Positions 7,947 through 17,336 of a stretch of 64,000 nt of DNA are shown here, one piece after another (positions within the stretch are counted from its first letter, which is position 1; every line of letters begins with the position of its first letter). The translations under genes and the position numbers were made by a program. The stretch is from JALORV01 sp963754065 (lineage in GTDB: Bacteria > Pseudomonadota > Gammaproteobacteria > Burkholderiales > Burkholderiaceae_F). The stretch lies in contig CAVWFH010000034.1 of assembly GCA_963754065.1 (NCBI GenBank), positions 248,001 through 312,000 of the forward strand, written 5' to 3'. Below the pieces are notes generated by a model that was not told the DNA's origin, made no database searches, and saw only the letters and a list, made by a program, of their open reading frames with translations.

Positions 7947-9506
7947 TTAGCGCAAGAACGCCGCCGCGACCACGGCGATCCACACGCCCAGCCGCAAGGT
8001 CAAGAGCATCGCCGACAGCGATTTTCCCTTCCGCAACAAGTTGACTATAGACCCGCCGAAGAACTTCTTGACACTCTCCCGGAAGGTCTGCCGCAGAGGA
8101 CGGCCGCCGCCTTTGAGACTGTCGGCTTCACGTATCCCTTGCGCCACCGAACCGGACACGAAGCTTTCGATCAGCATGCCGATCGCCATCGGAATCGGTG
8201 ACGACCAGATGCCGAAGCGGGCGAGCAGCAGCCACGAGACGATCGTCAGCATGAAGGCGACGACCGCGACCGTGACGCCGAGTCCGCCGAGTACGACCGG
8301 TGCTATCAGGCGTCGGTCGGAGTCCTCGCTCAACCTCAGCTTGAAGTACTGCTCCCAGAAGTAGGCAATCACGAATCCAAAGACAAAACCGAAGACGATG
8401 TCTGCCAGTAGCTCGGCCACGTGGTTGTCGGCGCTGAGCGGATCGAGGAAGGAAAGGAAGCTCGCTGCGTGAATCTCGACGCCGTAGAGCTCGCCCAGCG
8501 GCGTGACAAAGGTGTCGCCTTCGCCGTAGGCCGCGCCAAAGAAGATCGCCTGGAAATCGGCCTCGCCAGCGGCTGTGCCTGTCGATGATCCGTTTCCGAG
8601 AACACGATCGAGCTGGCCACTGAACCCGGGCGCCGCACTCGCGGCGATCGGGACCACTCCGGATAGGTAGCGCCGCGGATCGATGTGCTGGGCCTCGCCC
8701 TTCGGAAGGCGTGACGTGTCACGCGACGTTTCGATGCACTCGTTGGCCTCGTGCGCCTCGCTGTTCGCCCGCTTGCGCTGCGTCCATAGGTCATAGGCCT
8801 TCACCGCCATCGAATCCGGCGCACAGTACTGCTTGATCACGAGTCCGTACTCGACCGGCAGGACCGCGCGACCAAAGCTCACGGCCGAGTTTTCCAGCTC
8901 CTTTTTCCAGGCCTCTTTCGCTGCCTTGACGCCGGCATCGACCGACTCGAACGGGTTCATCAGTACCGTGCGGATGTGCCAGTGACTCTGCGCTTGCGCA
9001 ATCATCCGGTGCAATTCGCGTTCGCACCGGGCTTCGGCCGATTTCTTTCCCTCGTCGGTCGCGAGCCATGGTGCGGGCGACAAGTCGAGATCGACCACCA
9101 GCAGGTCCAGGCGCTGGGCGGAGGAAGCCCTTGACGATGCGGGCAGCGCACCGCGCTGCCGATTGCGTCGGTCCATCGCCGCATAGACCGTGCCGAGATC
9201 GGCCAGCAACTGGCAGCGGTCGAGCGGTGAACGGTCGAGATACCGCGACTCGGCTGCGGTCTGGTCTATCACGACGACCAGCGCCTTTGCTTTGGGTGCG
9301 CTGCTTTCTTGCGGTATGCCGGCGAGATTGCCGATAGCGACGAAAGCGTGACCGTTGATCGCGTCGAGCCACCCGACGTGGCTGTCCAGTACCGCAAAGA
9401 GCGCTGCAACGAAGATGGTGGCCGGCCAGTCATCGCGCAGGTGTTGAACGAAATGGCTGAGCAGTCCGCGCCGGCCATGCTCATGAGCCTGCTGACTACC
9501 CTGCAT
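7947..9506 (-). CDS. CHASE2-domain membrane protein without an output domain
   Basis: A 519-residue protein. An N-terminal hydrophobic helix (about residues 27-45) is followed by a large extracytoplasmic region that ends with FVTPLGELYGVEIHAASFLS (about residues 333-352); the phrase GVEIHA just before the last helices is typical of CHASE2 sensors. Then come three to four transmembrane segments (about 365-385, 400-430, 437-455) and a last hydrophobic C-terminal helix (about 497-517). CHASE2 proteins usually end in a cyclase, kinase or GGDEF domain; here there is none, only a short cytosolic basic stretch. It heads an operon with a small exported protein and an M48 protease, so it may sense an envelope signal for them. 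The family call is by pattern, not by search. Confidence 0.75.
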   Translation of the reverse strand: MQGSQQAHEHGRRGLLSHFVQHLRDDWPATIFVAALFAVLDSHVGWLDAINGHAFVAIGNLAGIPQESSAPKAKALVVVIDQTAAESRYLDRSPLDRCQLLADLGTVYAAMDRRNRQRGALPASSRASSAQRLDLLVVDLDLSPAPWLATDEGKKSAEARCERELHRMIAQAQSHWHIRTVLMNPFESVDAGVKAAKEAWKKELENSAVSFGRAVLPVEYGLVIKQYCAPDSMAVKAYDLWTQRKRANSEAHEANECIETSRDTSRLPKGEAQHIDPRRYLSGVVPIAASAAPGFSGQLDRVLGNGSSTGTAAGEADFQAIFFGAAYGEGDTFVTPLGELYGVEIHAASFLSFLDPLSADNHVAELLADIVFGFVFGFVIAYFWEQYFKLRLSEDSDRRLIAPVVLGGLGVTVAVVAFMLTIVSWLLLARFGIWSSPIPMAIGMLIESFVSGSVAQGIREADSLKGGGRPLRQTFRESVKKFFGGSIVNLLRKGKSLSAMLLTLRLGVWIAVVAAAFLR

Positions 9507-9605
9507 CGTCTGACCTCGAGTGCGGCGGCGAAGCTGCCCACTCTAAAGTGGATGTGACGCAACGAGAAGCGTCCATTGCGAGAAACCAGATCAGGCTCAC
9601 TTCGC

Positions 9606-10085
9606 TCAACTCAGCTCGTAAAGCACGTCGGGACAATGTTCCTCGTTGGCCCGGCCATCCGTGAATTCGATCGCTTGGTAGCCGTGTCGCTCATAGAATC
9701 GGCGTGCTCCGACGTTTGCCTGGAACGTGTAAAGACGGATCGGCCGGGGCAGGTGTCGATGGGCATGCTCCAGCATCTTCGTTCCCACTCCCCGGCCAAC
9801 CCATCCCGGTCGAACATACAGTTGATCGATCCAGGCAACGCCGTCGAGCCGCGATGTCGCGAGAACACCGACGACTTCGCCTTGATGTTCAGCCACGGTG
9901 ACGTCTCCTGTCGGCACCAGCCGGTCGGCGACCCAGGCACGCACATCGTCGGGTGGGTGGGCTGAAGGCGCGAACGGAAGAAACTCGGCGCGCGACCGGA
10001 TAAGTACCTCGGCCGCTGCCAGGGCGTCGTCCGATGTGGCTGGCCGCAGAACGAGTTCTCCTTTCATCTCCATCTCAGCGTGCAT
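9606..10085 (-). CDS. GNAT-family N-acetyltransferase
   Basis: A 159-residue protein with the GNAT fold: strand LVLRPATSDDALAAAEVLI at the N terminus, VVGVLATSRLDGVAWIDQLY in the core, the acetyl-CoA loop RPGWVGRGVGTKMLEHAH (motif A, R/Q-x-x-G-x-G/A), and NVGARRFYERHGY as motif B. It should be a cytosolic acetyltransferase; the substrate is unknown. Three start codons (10085, 10073, 10067) lie close together and none has a clear ribosome site; I use the first. The longer reading upstream has no family similarity and is rejected. It is a single gene, 99 bases from the CHASE2 operon start. Confidence 0.85.
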   Translation of the reverse strand: MHAEMEMKGELVLRPATSDDALAAAEVLIRSRAEFLPFAPSAHPPDDVRAWVADRLVPTGDVTVAEHQGEVVGVLATSRLDGVAWIDQLYVRPGWVGRGVGTKMLEHAHRHLPRPIRLYTFQANVGARRFYERHGYQAIEFTDGRANEEHCPDVLYELS

Positions 10086-10336
10086 CGTGATGCGACTTCG
10101 CGGAAGACCGCGATCGTCACGGTCGGCCTCAGGTCTGAGCGCGGTGCAGAAAGATATCGAGAGTGCGGACAAATTGAAACCAAAGACGCAAAGGACCCGG
10201 GGCGGTGCCACGACGTAAGGGCCGACGCTCGGGGGACGGGGACACTCCGGTCCGCAGCCACCCCAACGGATGATGGGCAAGGCACCGGTGAACCGATGAA
10301 ATTCCGGCTGTCGACACTTTGGCGTGCAACACAACC

Positions 10337-10792
10337 ATGAGTTCGGTGCGTAAAGGATTGCTCCAGTTGCGTTCAACGCTGAGGCTGCCGCCGGCATCAC
10401 GCGAGGGCGGTCCGGGCCATCGTGTCGTGGGCGCACGAGCAACGGCGGCTGCAACAACGCCGACTCGACCGGCCCGGGCAAAGGCCGATGATCTGCAGCA
10501 GCTGATTTCACAGACGCTGTGGCCGATGGTCGAGTCGGCGTTTCGGGACGTCGAGGACCAGGTCGAGGCGCGCTTTTTCAGGCTCGACGATTTGCAGGTG
10601 GTCATATCGCGCTCACCGGCGCGTGACGCCGCCCATCGCGATGCGGGCCGGCGGGTGACACTCGAGTTGTGGCCGTCCGCCGGACCGCGAGTGCTCGTGG
10701 TCGAGTGGAGCGGACGCCGGCCGTTCATCGTTTATCGACGGGAGGGTGACTGGCTGGAAAGTCTGGTCCACGCCCCGCGCCGGTTGAAGTGA
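10337..10792 (+). CDS. Hypothetical protein
   Basis: A 151-residue product from the ATG at 10337 (an in-frame TTG 18 bases earlier is less likely). Residues 1-55 are basic and Ala/Thr/Arg-rich; residues 55-150 look like a small alpha-beta domain (helix DLQQLISQTLWPMVESAFRD, then strands RVTLELWPS, PRVLVVEWSG and RPFIVYRREGDW). I do not recognise it. It has no signal peptide. It stands 97 bases before benE on the same strand and 251 bases after the divergent GNAT gene start. The amphipathic strand pattern in the C-terminal half makes it likely a true gene. Confidence 0.55.
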   Translation: MSSVRKGLLQLRSTLRLPPASREGGPGHRVVGARATAAATTPTRPARAKADDLQQLISQTLWPMVESAFRDVEDQVEARFFRLDDLQVVISRSPARDAAHRDAGRRVTLELWPSAGPRVLVVEWSGRRPFIVYRREGDWLESLVHAPRRLK

Positions 10793-10888
10793 GCTGAACT
10801 GCGGTCGAACGGGCCTGGTTGCTGCCCGACCCGGCGGCAGGTCAGCTCGGAGCGCCGTCGTGCGGACGGCCTGGGATACGCTCGCGGC

Positions 10889-12046
10889 GTGCGCGATTTT
10901 TCGTTCGGTGCAGTGGTCGCAGGCTTTGTCGCGGTTCTGGTGGGTTACACCAGTTCCGCGGTGATCGTGTTCGAGGCCGCACGCGCGGCCGGCGCGACAC
11001 CGGCACAGACGGCGTCATGGATGTGGGCGCTCGGGCTCGGCATGGGCCTCACGACGATTGTCCTGTCGCTGCGCTATCGGATGCCGGTGCTCACCGCCTG
11101 GTCGACGCCGGGCGCGGCCCTTCTGATCACCGGTGTCAGTGGCCTGCCGATGGCCGAAATCATTGGAGCGTTCGTGCTGACCGGGCTCGCGATCACTGCA
11201 GTCGGGCTCAGCGGCGCTTTCGATCGACTGATGAAGCAGCTGCCGACGGCCCTGGCGGCAGCAATGCTGGCGGGCGTGCTGTTGCGCTTCGGACTCGACG
11301 CTTTCGGTGCGATGAAGAGCCAGTTCGCCCTCGTATTCGCCATGTTTGCCACTTTTCTGATTGGACGTCGCGTGTGGCCGCGCTTTGCCGTGCCAGTCGC
11401 ACTCGCCGTCGGCGTATCGATCGCCGGCGCGCTCGGGTTGTTCGGAGTATTCGAGTGGCCGACAGGCCTGACCCGGCCGGAGTTCGTGGCGCCGGAACTG
11501 TCCTGGGCCGCCGCCGTCGGTGTCACGCTGCCGTTGCTCGTCGTCACGATGGCTTCGCAGAACGTGCCTGGCGTAGCGACGCTACAGGCGCACGGATACA
11601 ACCCGCCCGTGTCGCCGATCATCACGACGACCGGGGTGGCAACCACACTGCTGGCGCCTTTCGGCGGCTATGCATTCAACCTGGCCGCGATCACGGCGGC
11701 GATCTGCATGGGGCAGGACGCACACCACGATCCCGCACGTCGCTACACGGCGGCTCTGGCCGCTGGCGTGTTCTACGTGCTGATCGGCCTGTTCGGCGGC
11801 GCCGTGGCGAGTCTGTTTGCCGCATTCCCGCGCGAGCTGGTGCTGGCCATCGCAGGCCTGGCGCTGCTGGGAACGATAGGCAACGGCCTGGCGGCGGCGC
11901 TGAAGGAAGAATCGACGCGCGATGCTGCGGTGGTCACGTTCGTCGCGACAGCGTCGGGCATCACGCTCTTCTCGATCGGGTCGGCCTTCTGGGGCCTGGT
12001 AGCCGGCCTGCTGGCGCTGGCGGTGCGCGGCTGGCGTCGGCGATGA
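10889..12046 (+). CDS. benE: BenE-family benzoate/proton symporter
   Basis: A 385-residue membrane protein with about 11-12 hydrophobic segments and the BenE pattern: GYTSSAVIVFEAARAAGATP at the N terminus, AWSTPGAALLITG in the first third, VTMASQNVPGVATLQAHGY in the middle and FGGYAFNLAAITAAICMG after it. BenE belongs to the APC superfamily with the 7+7 inverted repeat of nucleobase transporters and imports benzoate in characterised members. No benzoate-degradation genes lie nearby, so the substrate here is uncertain. The start is GTG with a weak ribosome site. The gene converges with the glycine-rich protein gene, their ends 5 bases apart. Confidence 0.88.
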   Translation: MRDFSFGAVVAGFVAVLVGYTSSAVIVFEAARAAGATPAQTASWMWALGLGMGLTTIVLSLRYRMPVLTAWSTPGAALLITGVSGLPMAEIIGAFVLTGLAITAVGLSGAFDRLMKQLPTALAAAMLAGVLLRFGLDAFGAMKSQFALVFAMFATFLIGRRVWPRFAVPVALAVGVSIAGALGLFGVFEWPTGLTRPEFVAPELSWAAAVGVTLPLLVVTMASQNVPGVATLQAHGYNPPVSPIITTTGVATTLLAPFGGYAFNLAAITAAICMGQDAHHDPARRYTAALAAGVFYVLIGLFGGAVASLFAAFPRELVLAIAGLALLGTIGNGLAAALKEESTRDAAVVTFVATASGITLFSIGSAFWGLVAGLLALAVRGWRRR

Positions 12047-12051
12047 GGGGT

Positions 12052-12707
12052 TCAGTCGCCGCCGCCTCCTCCACAACCTCCACCGTCACCGCCGCTGCTG
12101 CAGCCGCTCCCGCTGCAGCCGCCGCCGAGCGCCAGCCGATGTGACTTGCGCAGTAGCTCGCCTGTCCGGCAGCGCCGACCAGCGCACTGCAGTCGAGTGC
12201 GTAGCGGAAGCCATCGGGGATCGCGAGCCGGGCGTCGATTGCAAACAGCAACGGCACGACAGAAGCGGCCAACGGATCGGTGCCGGCGCGCCGGCACGCC
12301 AGCCGCCAGGTGCGCTTGATGCCGTCGCTCGCCGTTGTCGGCGTCGGCATCGCTTCCGTGGGCGTGTGATGCAGGAAGCGGCCGAGCGCTTCGCGGCAGA
12401 AGACTTCGTAGTGACGCGTGAACAGGATGAACTCGTGCCACGCAACGTCGACCACCTGCGACGGCATCGCAAGGAGTCGGCGGCGGGCCTTGCGACAGAG
12501 GTGGAAGTAGTCTCGCAGTGCCGAGAACACGAGGTCGAGATCGGACTCCGACAGATGCGGATACCGCGTCTTCACGCGCTCGCGGATTCCACGGGGAAAC
12601 GGGTAGCCATCGATGTAGTCGACCCGCTGGCGCTGCTGGCGAAATTGCAGGACGCCGAAGACCGCGAGAGTGCAAGCGATGGCAAGGCCGATGAGCAACG
12701 GTGTCAT
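12052..12707 (-). CDS. Glycine-rich-tail protein (DUF1399-like), apparent frameshift near 12140
   Basis: The N-terminal frame (from the ATG at 12707, with AAGGA 6 bases upstream) gives a membrane anchor (LLIGLAIACTLAVFGVL) and a conserved domain with VDVAWHEFILFTRHYEVFCR and GRFLHHTPTEAM, the core of a family found widely in Xanthomonas and Burkholderia relatives. Members end in a Gly/Cys tail. Here that tail (GGGCSGSGCSSGGDGG and on to GGD) lies in the neighbouring frame and ends at 12052, while the unshifted frame runs into benE. The span is 656 bases, so one base seems missing around 12139-12143. With the base restored the gene would end 5 bases from benE. Function of the family is unknown. 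Confidence 0.75.
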
Positions 12708-13069
12708 GGTTGATCCTTAATGTTCTTCTTGTTGTCCCCTTGTTATCGGACGAAGTCCACTGCCTTGAAGGGTGGGGCCGATAGGTAACGTCGCTGCTGG
12801 TTCGATCTTGTCGTTGGTCGAGTACCCGGGGCACGGCCAGGCCTCGGATAGGAACTTGATCCGGCGCCCCTGCTGACGTGTGATCTACAGCAGTCGCAAA
12901 GCACGGCCTTCATGCCTTCGAACAATCCAGCAGCGTGGTTCGAGAGGTAGTCTGGCCAGGTTCGCCAGCCGGCACTATCGACCGCATTGCCAAAACCAAT
13001 TTGTTCGGGCGGTGCTCAAACCCTAGACTGGTTCGATCAATCAAGCGCAGACAAGCCACGGAGAGAACC
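12708..13069. other. Divergent intergenic region before katG
   Basis: A 362-base gap with no convincing gene. A possible katG promoter is TTGTTC (13001-13006) and TAGACT (13024-13029) with a 17-base spacer, which would give a leader of about 34 bases. An 11-base direct repeat CTGGTTCGATC occurs at 12797-12807 and 13028-13038; it may be chance. I see no clear OxyR or Fur box. Confidence 0.4.
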
Positions 13070-15295
13070 ATGCCAAACGAAATGACGTGCCCGTTCTCGG
13101 GCGCCGCAATCAACCCCGCAGTCAGGGGCGGTGCCCAGACGAACGCCGCCTGGTGGCCCAATCAGCTGCGGCTGAACATCCTGCATCAGCACTCGGCCAG
13201 GTCGGACCCGATGGGCGAGGCGTTCAACTATGCCGAGGAGTTCAAGAGCCTCGACCTGAATGCGGTGGTCAAGGATCTTCATGCCCTGATGACGGATTCG
13301 AAGGAGTGGTGGCCCGCTGACTGGGGTCACTACGGCGGCTTGATGATCCGCCTGGCGTGGCACAGCGCCGGCACATATCGCATCTCGGACGGTCGAGGCG
13401 GAGCTGGGACAGGCAACCAGCGTTTTGCTCCCCTCAACAGCTGGCCGGATAACGGCAACCTCGACAAGGCGCGCCGCCTGTTGTGGCCGATCAAGCAGAA
13501 GTACGGCCGCAAGATCTCGTGGGCCGACCTGATGATCCTCGCCGGCAACGTCGCGCTGGAATCGATGGGGTTCAAGACTTTTGGTTTCGCTGGAGGGCGT
13601 CCGGACATCTGGGAACCGGAAGAGGACGTCAACTGGGGCATGGAGAAAGCCTGGCTCGCCACCAGTGACAAGCCCGACAGCCGCTACTCCGGCGACCGTC
13701 AGCTCGCGAATCCGCTGGCCGCGGTGCAGATGGGCCTGATCTACGTGAACCCGGAAGGTCCGGACGGCAACCCGGATCCGGTGGCCTCGGGCCGTGACGT
13801 GCGCGAAACCTTCGCGCGCATGGCCATGAACGACGAAGAGACCGTGGCACTGGTGGCCGGCGGCCATACCTTCGGCAAAGCCCACGGCGCAGGAGACCCC
13901 AAGCTGGTCGGCCCCGAGCCCGAAGCAGCCCCGATCGAAGCGCAGGGCCTGGGCTGGATCAACAGGTTCGGCACCGGCAAGGGCGTGGACACCACGACCA
14001 GCGGCATTGAGGGCGCCTGGAAACCGCATCCCACCCGATGGGACAACGGTTACTTCGACATGCTGTTCGGCTACGAATGGGAGCTGACCAAGAGCCCCGC
14101 AGGTGCCCATCAGTGGGTGGCGAAGAATTGCAAGCCGGAACATATGATTCCGGACGCACACGATCCGTCGAAAAGGCATCCGCCGATGATGACGACGGCC
14201 GACCTGTCGCTGCGCATGGACCCGGCCTACGAGAAGATCTCGCGCCGTTTCCACCAGAACCCGAAGGAGTTCGCCGACGCCTTCGCCCGTGCCTGGTTCA
14301 AGCTGACCCACCGTGACCTCGGCCCGCGTTCCCGCTACCTCGGCTCGCTCGTGCCGCAGGAAGTGTTGATCTGGCAGGATCCCATTCCGACTGTGGATCA
14401 CAAGCTGGTCGACGAGCAGGACATCGCTGCGCTGAAGGCCAGGGTTCTCGCGTCCGGTTTGTCCATTTCCCAGCTGGTGACGACGGCCTGGGCGTCGGCT
14501 GCCACGTTCCGTGGCAGCGACAAGCGCGGTGGAGCGAACGGCGCGCGCATTCGCCTGGCGCCGCAGAAGAACTGGGAAGTCAACCAGCCCGCCGAACTCG
14601 CGAAGGTCCTGCCCAAGCTCGAAGCGATCCAGAAGGAGTTCAACGCTGCGCACTCAGTTGCCAACTCAGGCGGCAAGAAGATCTCGCTGGCCGACCTGAT
14701 CGTGCTGGCCGGCTGCGCGGCGGTCGAGGCTGCAGCCAAGAAGGCCGGCCAGGATGTGAAGGTCCCCTTCTCGCCGGGGCGCATGGATGCGTCGCAGGAG
14801 CAGACCGATGTGGAGTCGTTCGCCGTGCTCGAGCCGACGGCCGACGGCTTCCGCAATTACGCGCGCAAGGGACTCGAGGACGTGGCGGCTGAGCTGCTGT
14901 TGGACAAGGCGCAGTTGCTGAAGCTGACCGCACCCGAGATGACGGTGCTGATCGGCGGACTGCGCGCCCTGAATGCGAACGTCGGCCAGTCCAAGCATGG
15001 TGTGTTCACCCAGCGCCCCGAGACGCTGACCAATGACTTCTTCGTGAACCTGCTCGACATGGGCACGAAGTGGCAGAAGTCCGCCGCGTCGGAGGGCGTG
15101 CTGGAGGGACGCGATCGGGCAACGCGCGAAGTCAGGTGGACCGGCACCGTCGTGGACCTGGTCTTCGGTTCGAACTCGCAGCTCCGTGCGCTGGCGGAAG
15201 TCTATGCATGCAGCGACGCGCAGCAGAAGTTCGTGCGTGACTTTGTGGCGGCCTGGAACAAGGTGATGAACCTGGATCGCTTCGACCTTGTCTGA
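13070..15295 (+). CDS. katG: Bifunctional catalase-peroxidase KatG
   Basis: The ATG at 13070 has GGAGAGA 4 bases upstream and gives the usual KatG N terminus (MPNEMTCPFSGAA) and length (741 residues). The distal haem triad is Arg94-Trp97-His98 (LMIRLAWHSAGTYR); the proximal His lies in VAGGHTFGKAHGAG. The Tyr of the Met-Tyr-Trp adduct is in MGLIYVNPEGPDG and the Met in FARMAMNDEE. The C-terminal half is the degenerate second peroxidase domain. It removes H2O2 as catalase and as a broad peroxidase in the cytoplasm. It is a single gene; about 45 in-frame codons upstream of the ATG are not part of it. Confidence 0.97.
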   Translation: MPNEMTCPFSGAAINPAVRGGAQTNAAWWPNQLRLNILHQHSARSDPMGEAFNYAEEFKSLDLNAVVKDLHALMTDSKEWWPADWGHYGGLMIRLAWHSAGTYRISDGRGGAGTGNQRFAPLNSWPDNGNLDKARRLLWPIKQKYGRKISWADLMILAGNVALESMGFKTFGFAGGRPDIWEPEEDVNWGMEKAWLATSDKPDSRYSGDRQLANPLAAVQMGLIYVNPEGPDGNPDPVASGRDVRETFARMAMNDEETVALVAGGHTFGKAHGAGDPKLVGPEPEAAPIEAQGLGWINRFGTGKGVDTTTSGIEGAWKPHPTRWDNGYFDMLFGYEWELTKSPAGAHQWVAKNCKPEHMIPDAHDPSKRHPPMMTTADLSLRMDPAYEKISRRFHQNPKEFADAFARAWFKLTHRDLGPRSRYLGSLVPQEVLIWQDPIPTVDHKLVDEQDIAALKARVLASGLSISQLVTTAWASAATFRGSDKRGGANGARIRLAPQKNWEVNQPAELAKVLPKLEAIQKEFNAAHSVANSGGKKISLADLIVLAGCAAVEAAAKKAGQDVKVPFSPGRMDASQEQTDVESFAVLEPTADGFRNYARKGLEDVAAELLLDKAQLLKLTAPEMTVLIGGLRALNANVGQSKHGVFTQRPETLTNDFFVNLLDMGTKWQKSAASEGVLEGRDRATREVRWTGTVVDLVFGSNSQLRALAEVYACSDAQQKFVRDFVAAWNKVMNLDRFDLV

Positions 15296-15694
15296 TCTCA
15301 GAGCAAGGGACTGAGAGGTCCTACGCCGCGTAGCCGCGAGCTGGCATCGGGTCGTTTCGGGCCCGATCGCGGCTGCGCGAATCCCGGCCGGCCGACGCCT
15401 GCGGCATTGCTGGCGTGGGAGGGCGTCCAGACGTTCTTAGTCGAAGTCACGACGCAGCTTGGTCCGTCGATGCGCTACCTGCCGGCAGCAATGAGCAGCC
15501 TCGAGGGGAGCCTACGAGGGTTCACGGAGGCTCCGTCCGGCAATCGGTCTGAGTTGAGGCAGCGAGTCGACGAGGCCGACATGGCCAGAACCTGTCGTCG
15601 ATTTGCATCGCACGGTTGACGCCAAAGGAGACAGGTGACGCACACGCTGGCGCCATGCTGCGTTCGCCTGCCTGTGATTGCGCGGTCTATCGCT
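15296..15694. other. Intergenic region after katG
   Basis: A 399-base gap between convergent katG and the methyltransferase gene. A GC-rich stem-loop at 15346-15353/15360-15367 (8 bp with one G-U pair, loop GTTTCG) may help end katG transcription, but no T-run follows. Short reading frames in this gap have no recognisable content. Confidence 0.4.
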
Positions 15695-16561
15695 TCATTT
15701 GGTCGCCACGCCCACGAGCATTTGGCACGGTCCGGTGAAGCCTTCTGGATGCTCGAAGCTGCGCAATTCGGTCTCGATTTCCTCCCAGGTCCGCGCGCGG
15801 TCTTCCTCGCTGAGGCCCGACATCATCTGATGGAGCGCGCCGAACGACTCGCGTTCGAATCGCACGCACTCGGCGGCCGAGGACAGGATTACGGGGCAGT
15901 CGATGGCCTCGACTTTGGCATCACGAAAGCCGGCGCTTTCCAAGGCCCGCGTGAGCACGCCGTCGGCGCCTAGCGAGAACGGCCCAGGTTGGCCGGGGAA
16001 CGGAGCAGGAAGTTGCGCTCGTCGGCGAATGATGCTGACCGGGATTGAGAAGAACTCGTTCTTCTGTGGAGTTGAGTAGACAACGACCGAGACGCGGCCG
16101 CCCGGCTTCAAGCACCGATGCAATCCCTGCAGCGCCCGCTGCTGGTCGGGAAAGTAGATCAAGCCGACGCGGGAGATCGCTGCGTCGAAACTCGCGGCCT
16201 CTAACGTGTCGTGCTGCTCGCCGTCGAGTTCCATCGTTTCCACGTTGCTTAGGCCAGCGGCGTCGGCTGCCTGCCGCGCGTAGCGGAGGATGCCGGGCGA
16301 GATATCCGTTGCAAGTACGCGGCCGCCGGGAACCACGCGGCGAGCGGCCGTAAGCGTCTGTTCGCCAGCGCCGGCGGCGACATCCACCACATGGCTGCCC
16401 GGTCCGATCTCTGCGAGGTCGAGCATGCGGTCGGTGGCCGGCTTGAGCCAGCGTCCGATGAAAGGCCCCCAGCGGTCCCAAGCCTCCGCCGCGGTTTCCC
16501 ATTGCGAGCGCGTGGTCTGCTTGAACTTGACGGGGTCAAATGCTGCAAGACGGTCGTTCAT
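15695..16561 (-). CDS. Class I SAM-dependent methyltransferase (UbiE-like)
   Basis: A 288-residue cytosolic protein with the class I methyltransferase fold: motif I VVDVAAGAGEQTL (about residues 58-70), the acidic residue ending strand 2 in VLATDISPGIL, motif post-I with MELDGEQHD, motif IV FDAAISRVGLIYFPD, and the CLKPGGRVSVVVY strand of motif VI. It resembles UbiE/COQ5-type enzymes, but the target is unknown. It is divergent from an HxlR-type regulator 94 bases away, a pairing that suggests that regulator controls it (inference). Confidence 0.88.
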   Translation of the reverse strand: MNDRLAAFDPVKFKQTTRSQWETAAEAWDRWGPFIGRWLKPATDRMLDLAEIGPGSHVVDVAAGAGEQTLTAARRVVPGGRVLATDISPGILRYARQAADAAGLSNVETMELDGEQHDTLEAASFDAAISRVGLIYFPDQQRALQGLHRCLKPGGRVSVVVYSTPQKNEFFSIPVSIIRRRAQLPAPFPGQPGPFSLGADGVLTRALESAGFRDAKVEAIDCPVILSSAAECVRFERESFGALHQMMSGLSEEDRARTWEEIETELRSFEHPEGFTGPCQMLVGVATK

Positions 16562-16655
16562 GGCCTAGTCTCCGTTTGGAAGTGCGCGAGTTGCACTGAC
16601 TGCACGGTGCGCGCTGTTCGCGGCCGCCTCAAGTCCAGAAAGTGGAGTGCCTGCG

Positions 16656-17336
16656 ATGCCCGACTATGGCCAGTTCTGCACCGTGGCGCGCGGCGCTGAA
16701 GTCTTCGGCGAACTGTGGACGCCGCTGGTGATCCGCGAACTCCTGTGCGGCAGTCGCCGCTTCAATGACATCCGTCGCGGCGTGCCGCGCATGTCGCAGA
16801 CGCTGTTGACCAAGCGGCTGCGCAAGCTGGAAGAACTCGGCATCATCGAGCGCAAGCGTGTCGAGAGCGGTTGGGAGTATCACGTGACAGCAGCAGGCGA
16901 AGAGTTACGCCCGATCGTGGTCGGACTCGGCCACTGGGGCGCGCGCTGGATAGGCAGCCGACTCAGGCGTGAACAGCTGGACGCCGGCTTCCTGATGTGG
17001 GACATCCGCCGCTTTGCCCGTATGGAGCAGTTTCCTAAAGGCAAGCGCGTCGTCATCCATTTCAGATTCACCGACGCTCCGGTGCGCGAGCGGCTATGGT
17101 GGCTCGTCGTCGAGAACGAGACGACGGACCTCTGCCGCGACGATCCAGGCCATGAACTCGACGTGATTGTCGAGTCGACCGTGCGCGCCTTGACCGAGAT
17201 CTGGACCGGCGAGTCGAAGCCTGCCACTGAAGTGGCCGCCGGCAGATTGAAAGTCAGCGGCGCCGGCCCGAACGATGCCAAGCTCTGGCGTTGGCTTGGC
17301 CGGAGCATGTTCGCGGAGAGTCGCCGCAGAACGTAG
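16656..17336 (+). CDS. HxlR-family winged-helix regulator with a C-terminal SCP2-like region
   Basis: Start at the ATG 16656, which has GTGGAG 9 bases upstream; a GTG nine bases earlier would overlap that site. Residues about 5-95 are an HxlR/MarR-like winged helix (FGELWTPLVIRELLCGSRRF, then MSQTLLTKRLRKLEELGII for the recognition helix and YHVTAAGEEL for the wing). The remaining about 130 residues include RVVIHFRFTDAP and WLVVENETTDLCRDDPG, as in HxlR proteins that carry an SCP2-like sterol-binding domain. There is one Cys near the N terminus (FCTVARG), the position used for sensing in some HxlR proteins. Likely controls the divergent methyltransferase. Confidence 0.85.
   Translation: MPDYGQFCTVARGAEVFGELWTPLVIRELLCGSRRFNDIRRGVPRMSQTLLTKRLRKLEELGIIERKRVESGWEYHVTAAGEELRPIVVGLGHWGARWIGSRLRREQLDAGFLMWDIRRFARMEQFPKGKRVVIHFRFTDAPVRERLWWLVVENETTDLCRDDPGHELDVIVESTVRALTEIWTGESKPATEVAAGRLKVSGAGPNDAKLWRWLGRSMFAESRRRT

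Noticed and set aside
13037..14653. 538-codon frame antisense to katG
   Set aside because: katG is unambiguous; the antisense product has no recognisable features.
15407..15619. 70-codon frame between katG and the methyltransferase
   Set aside because: No ribosome site, no domain, no structure; probably chance.
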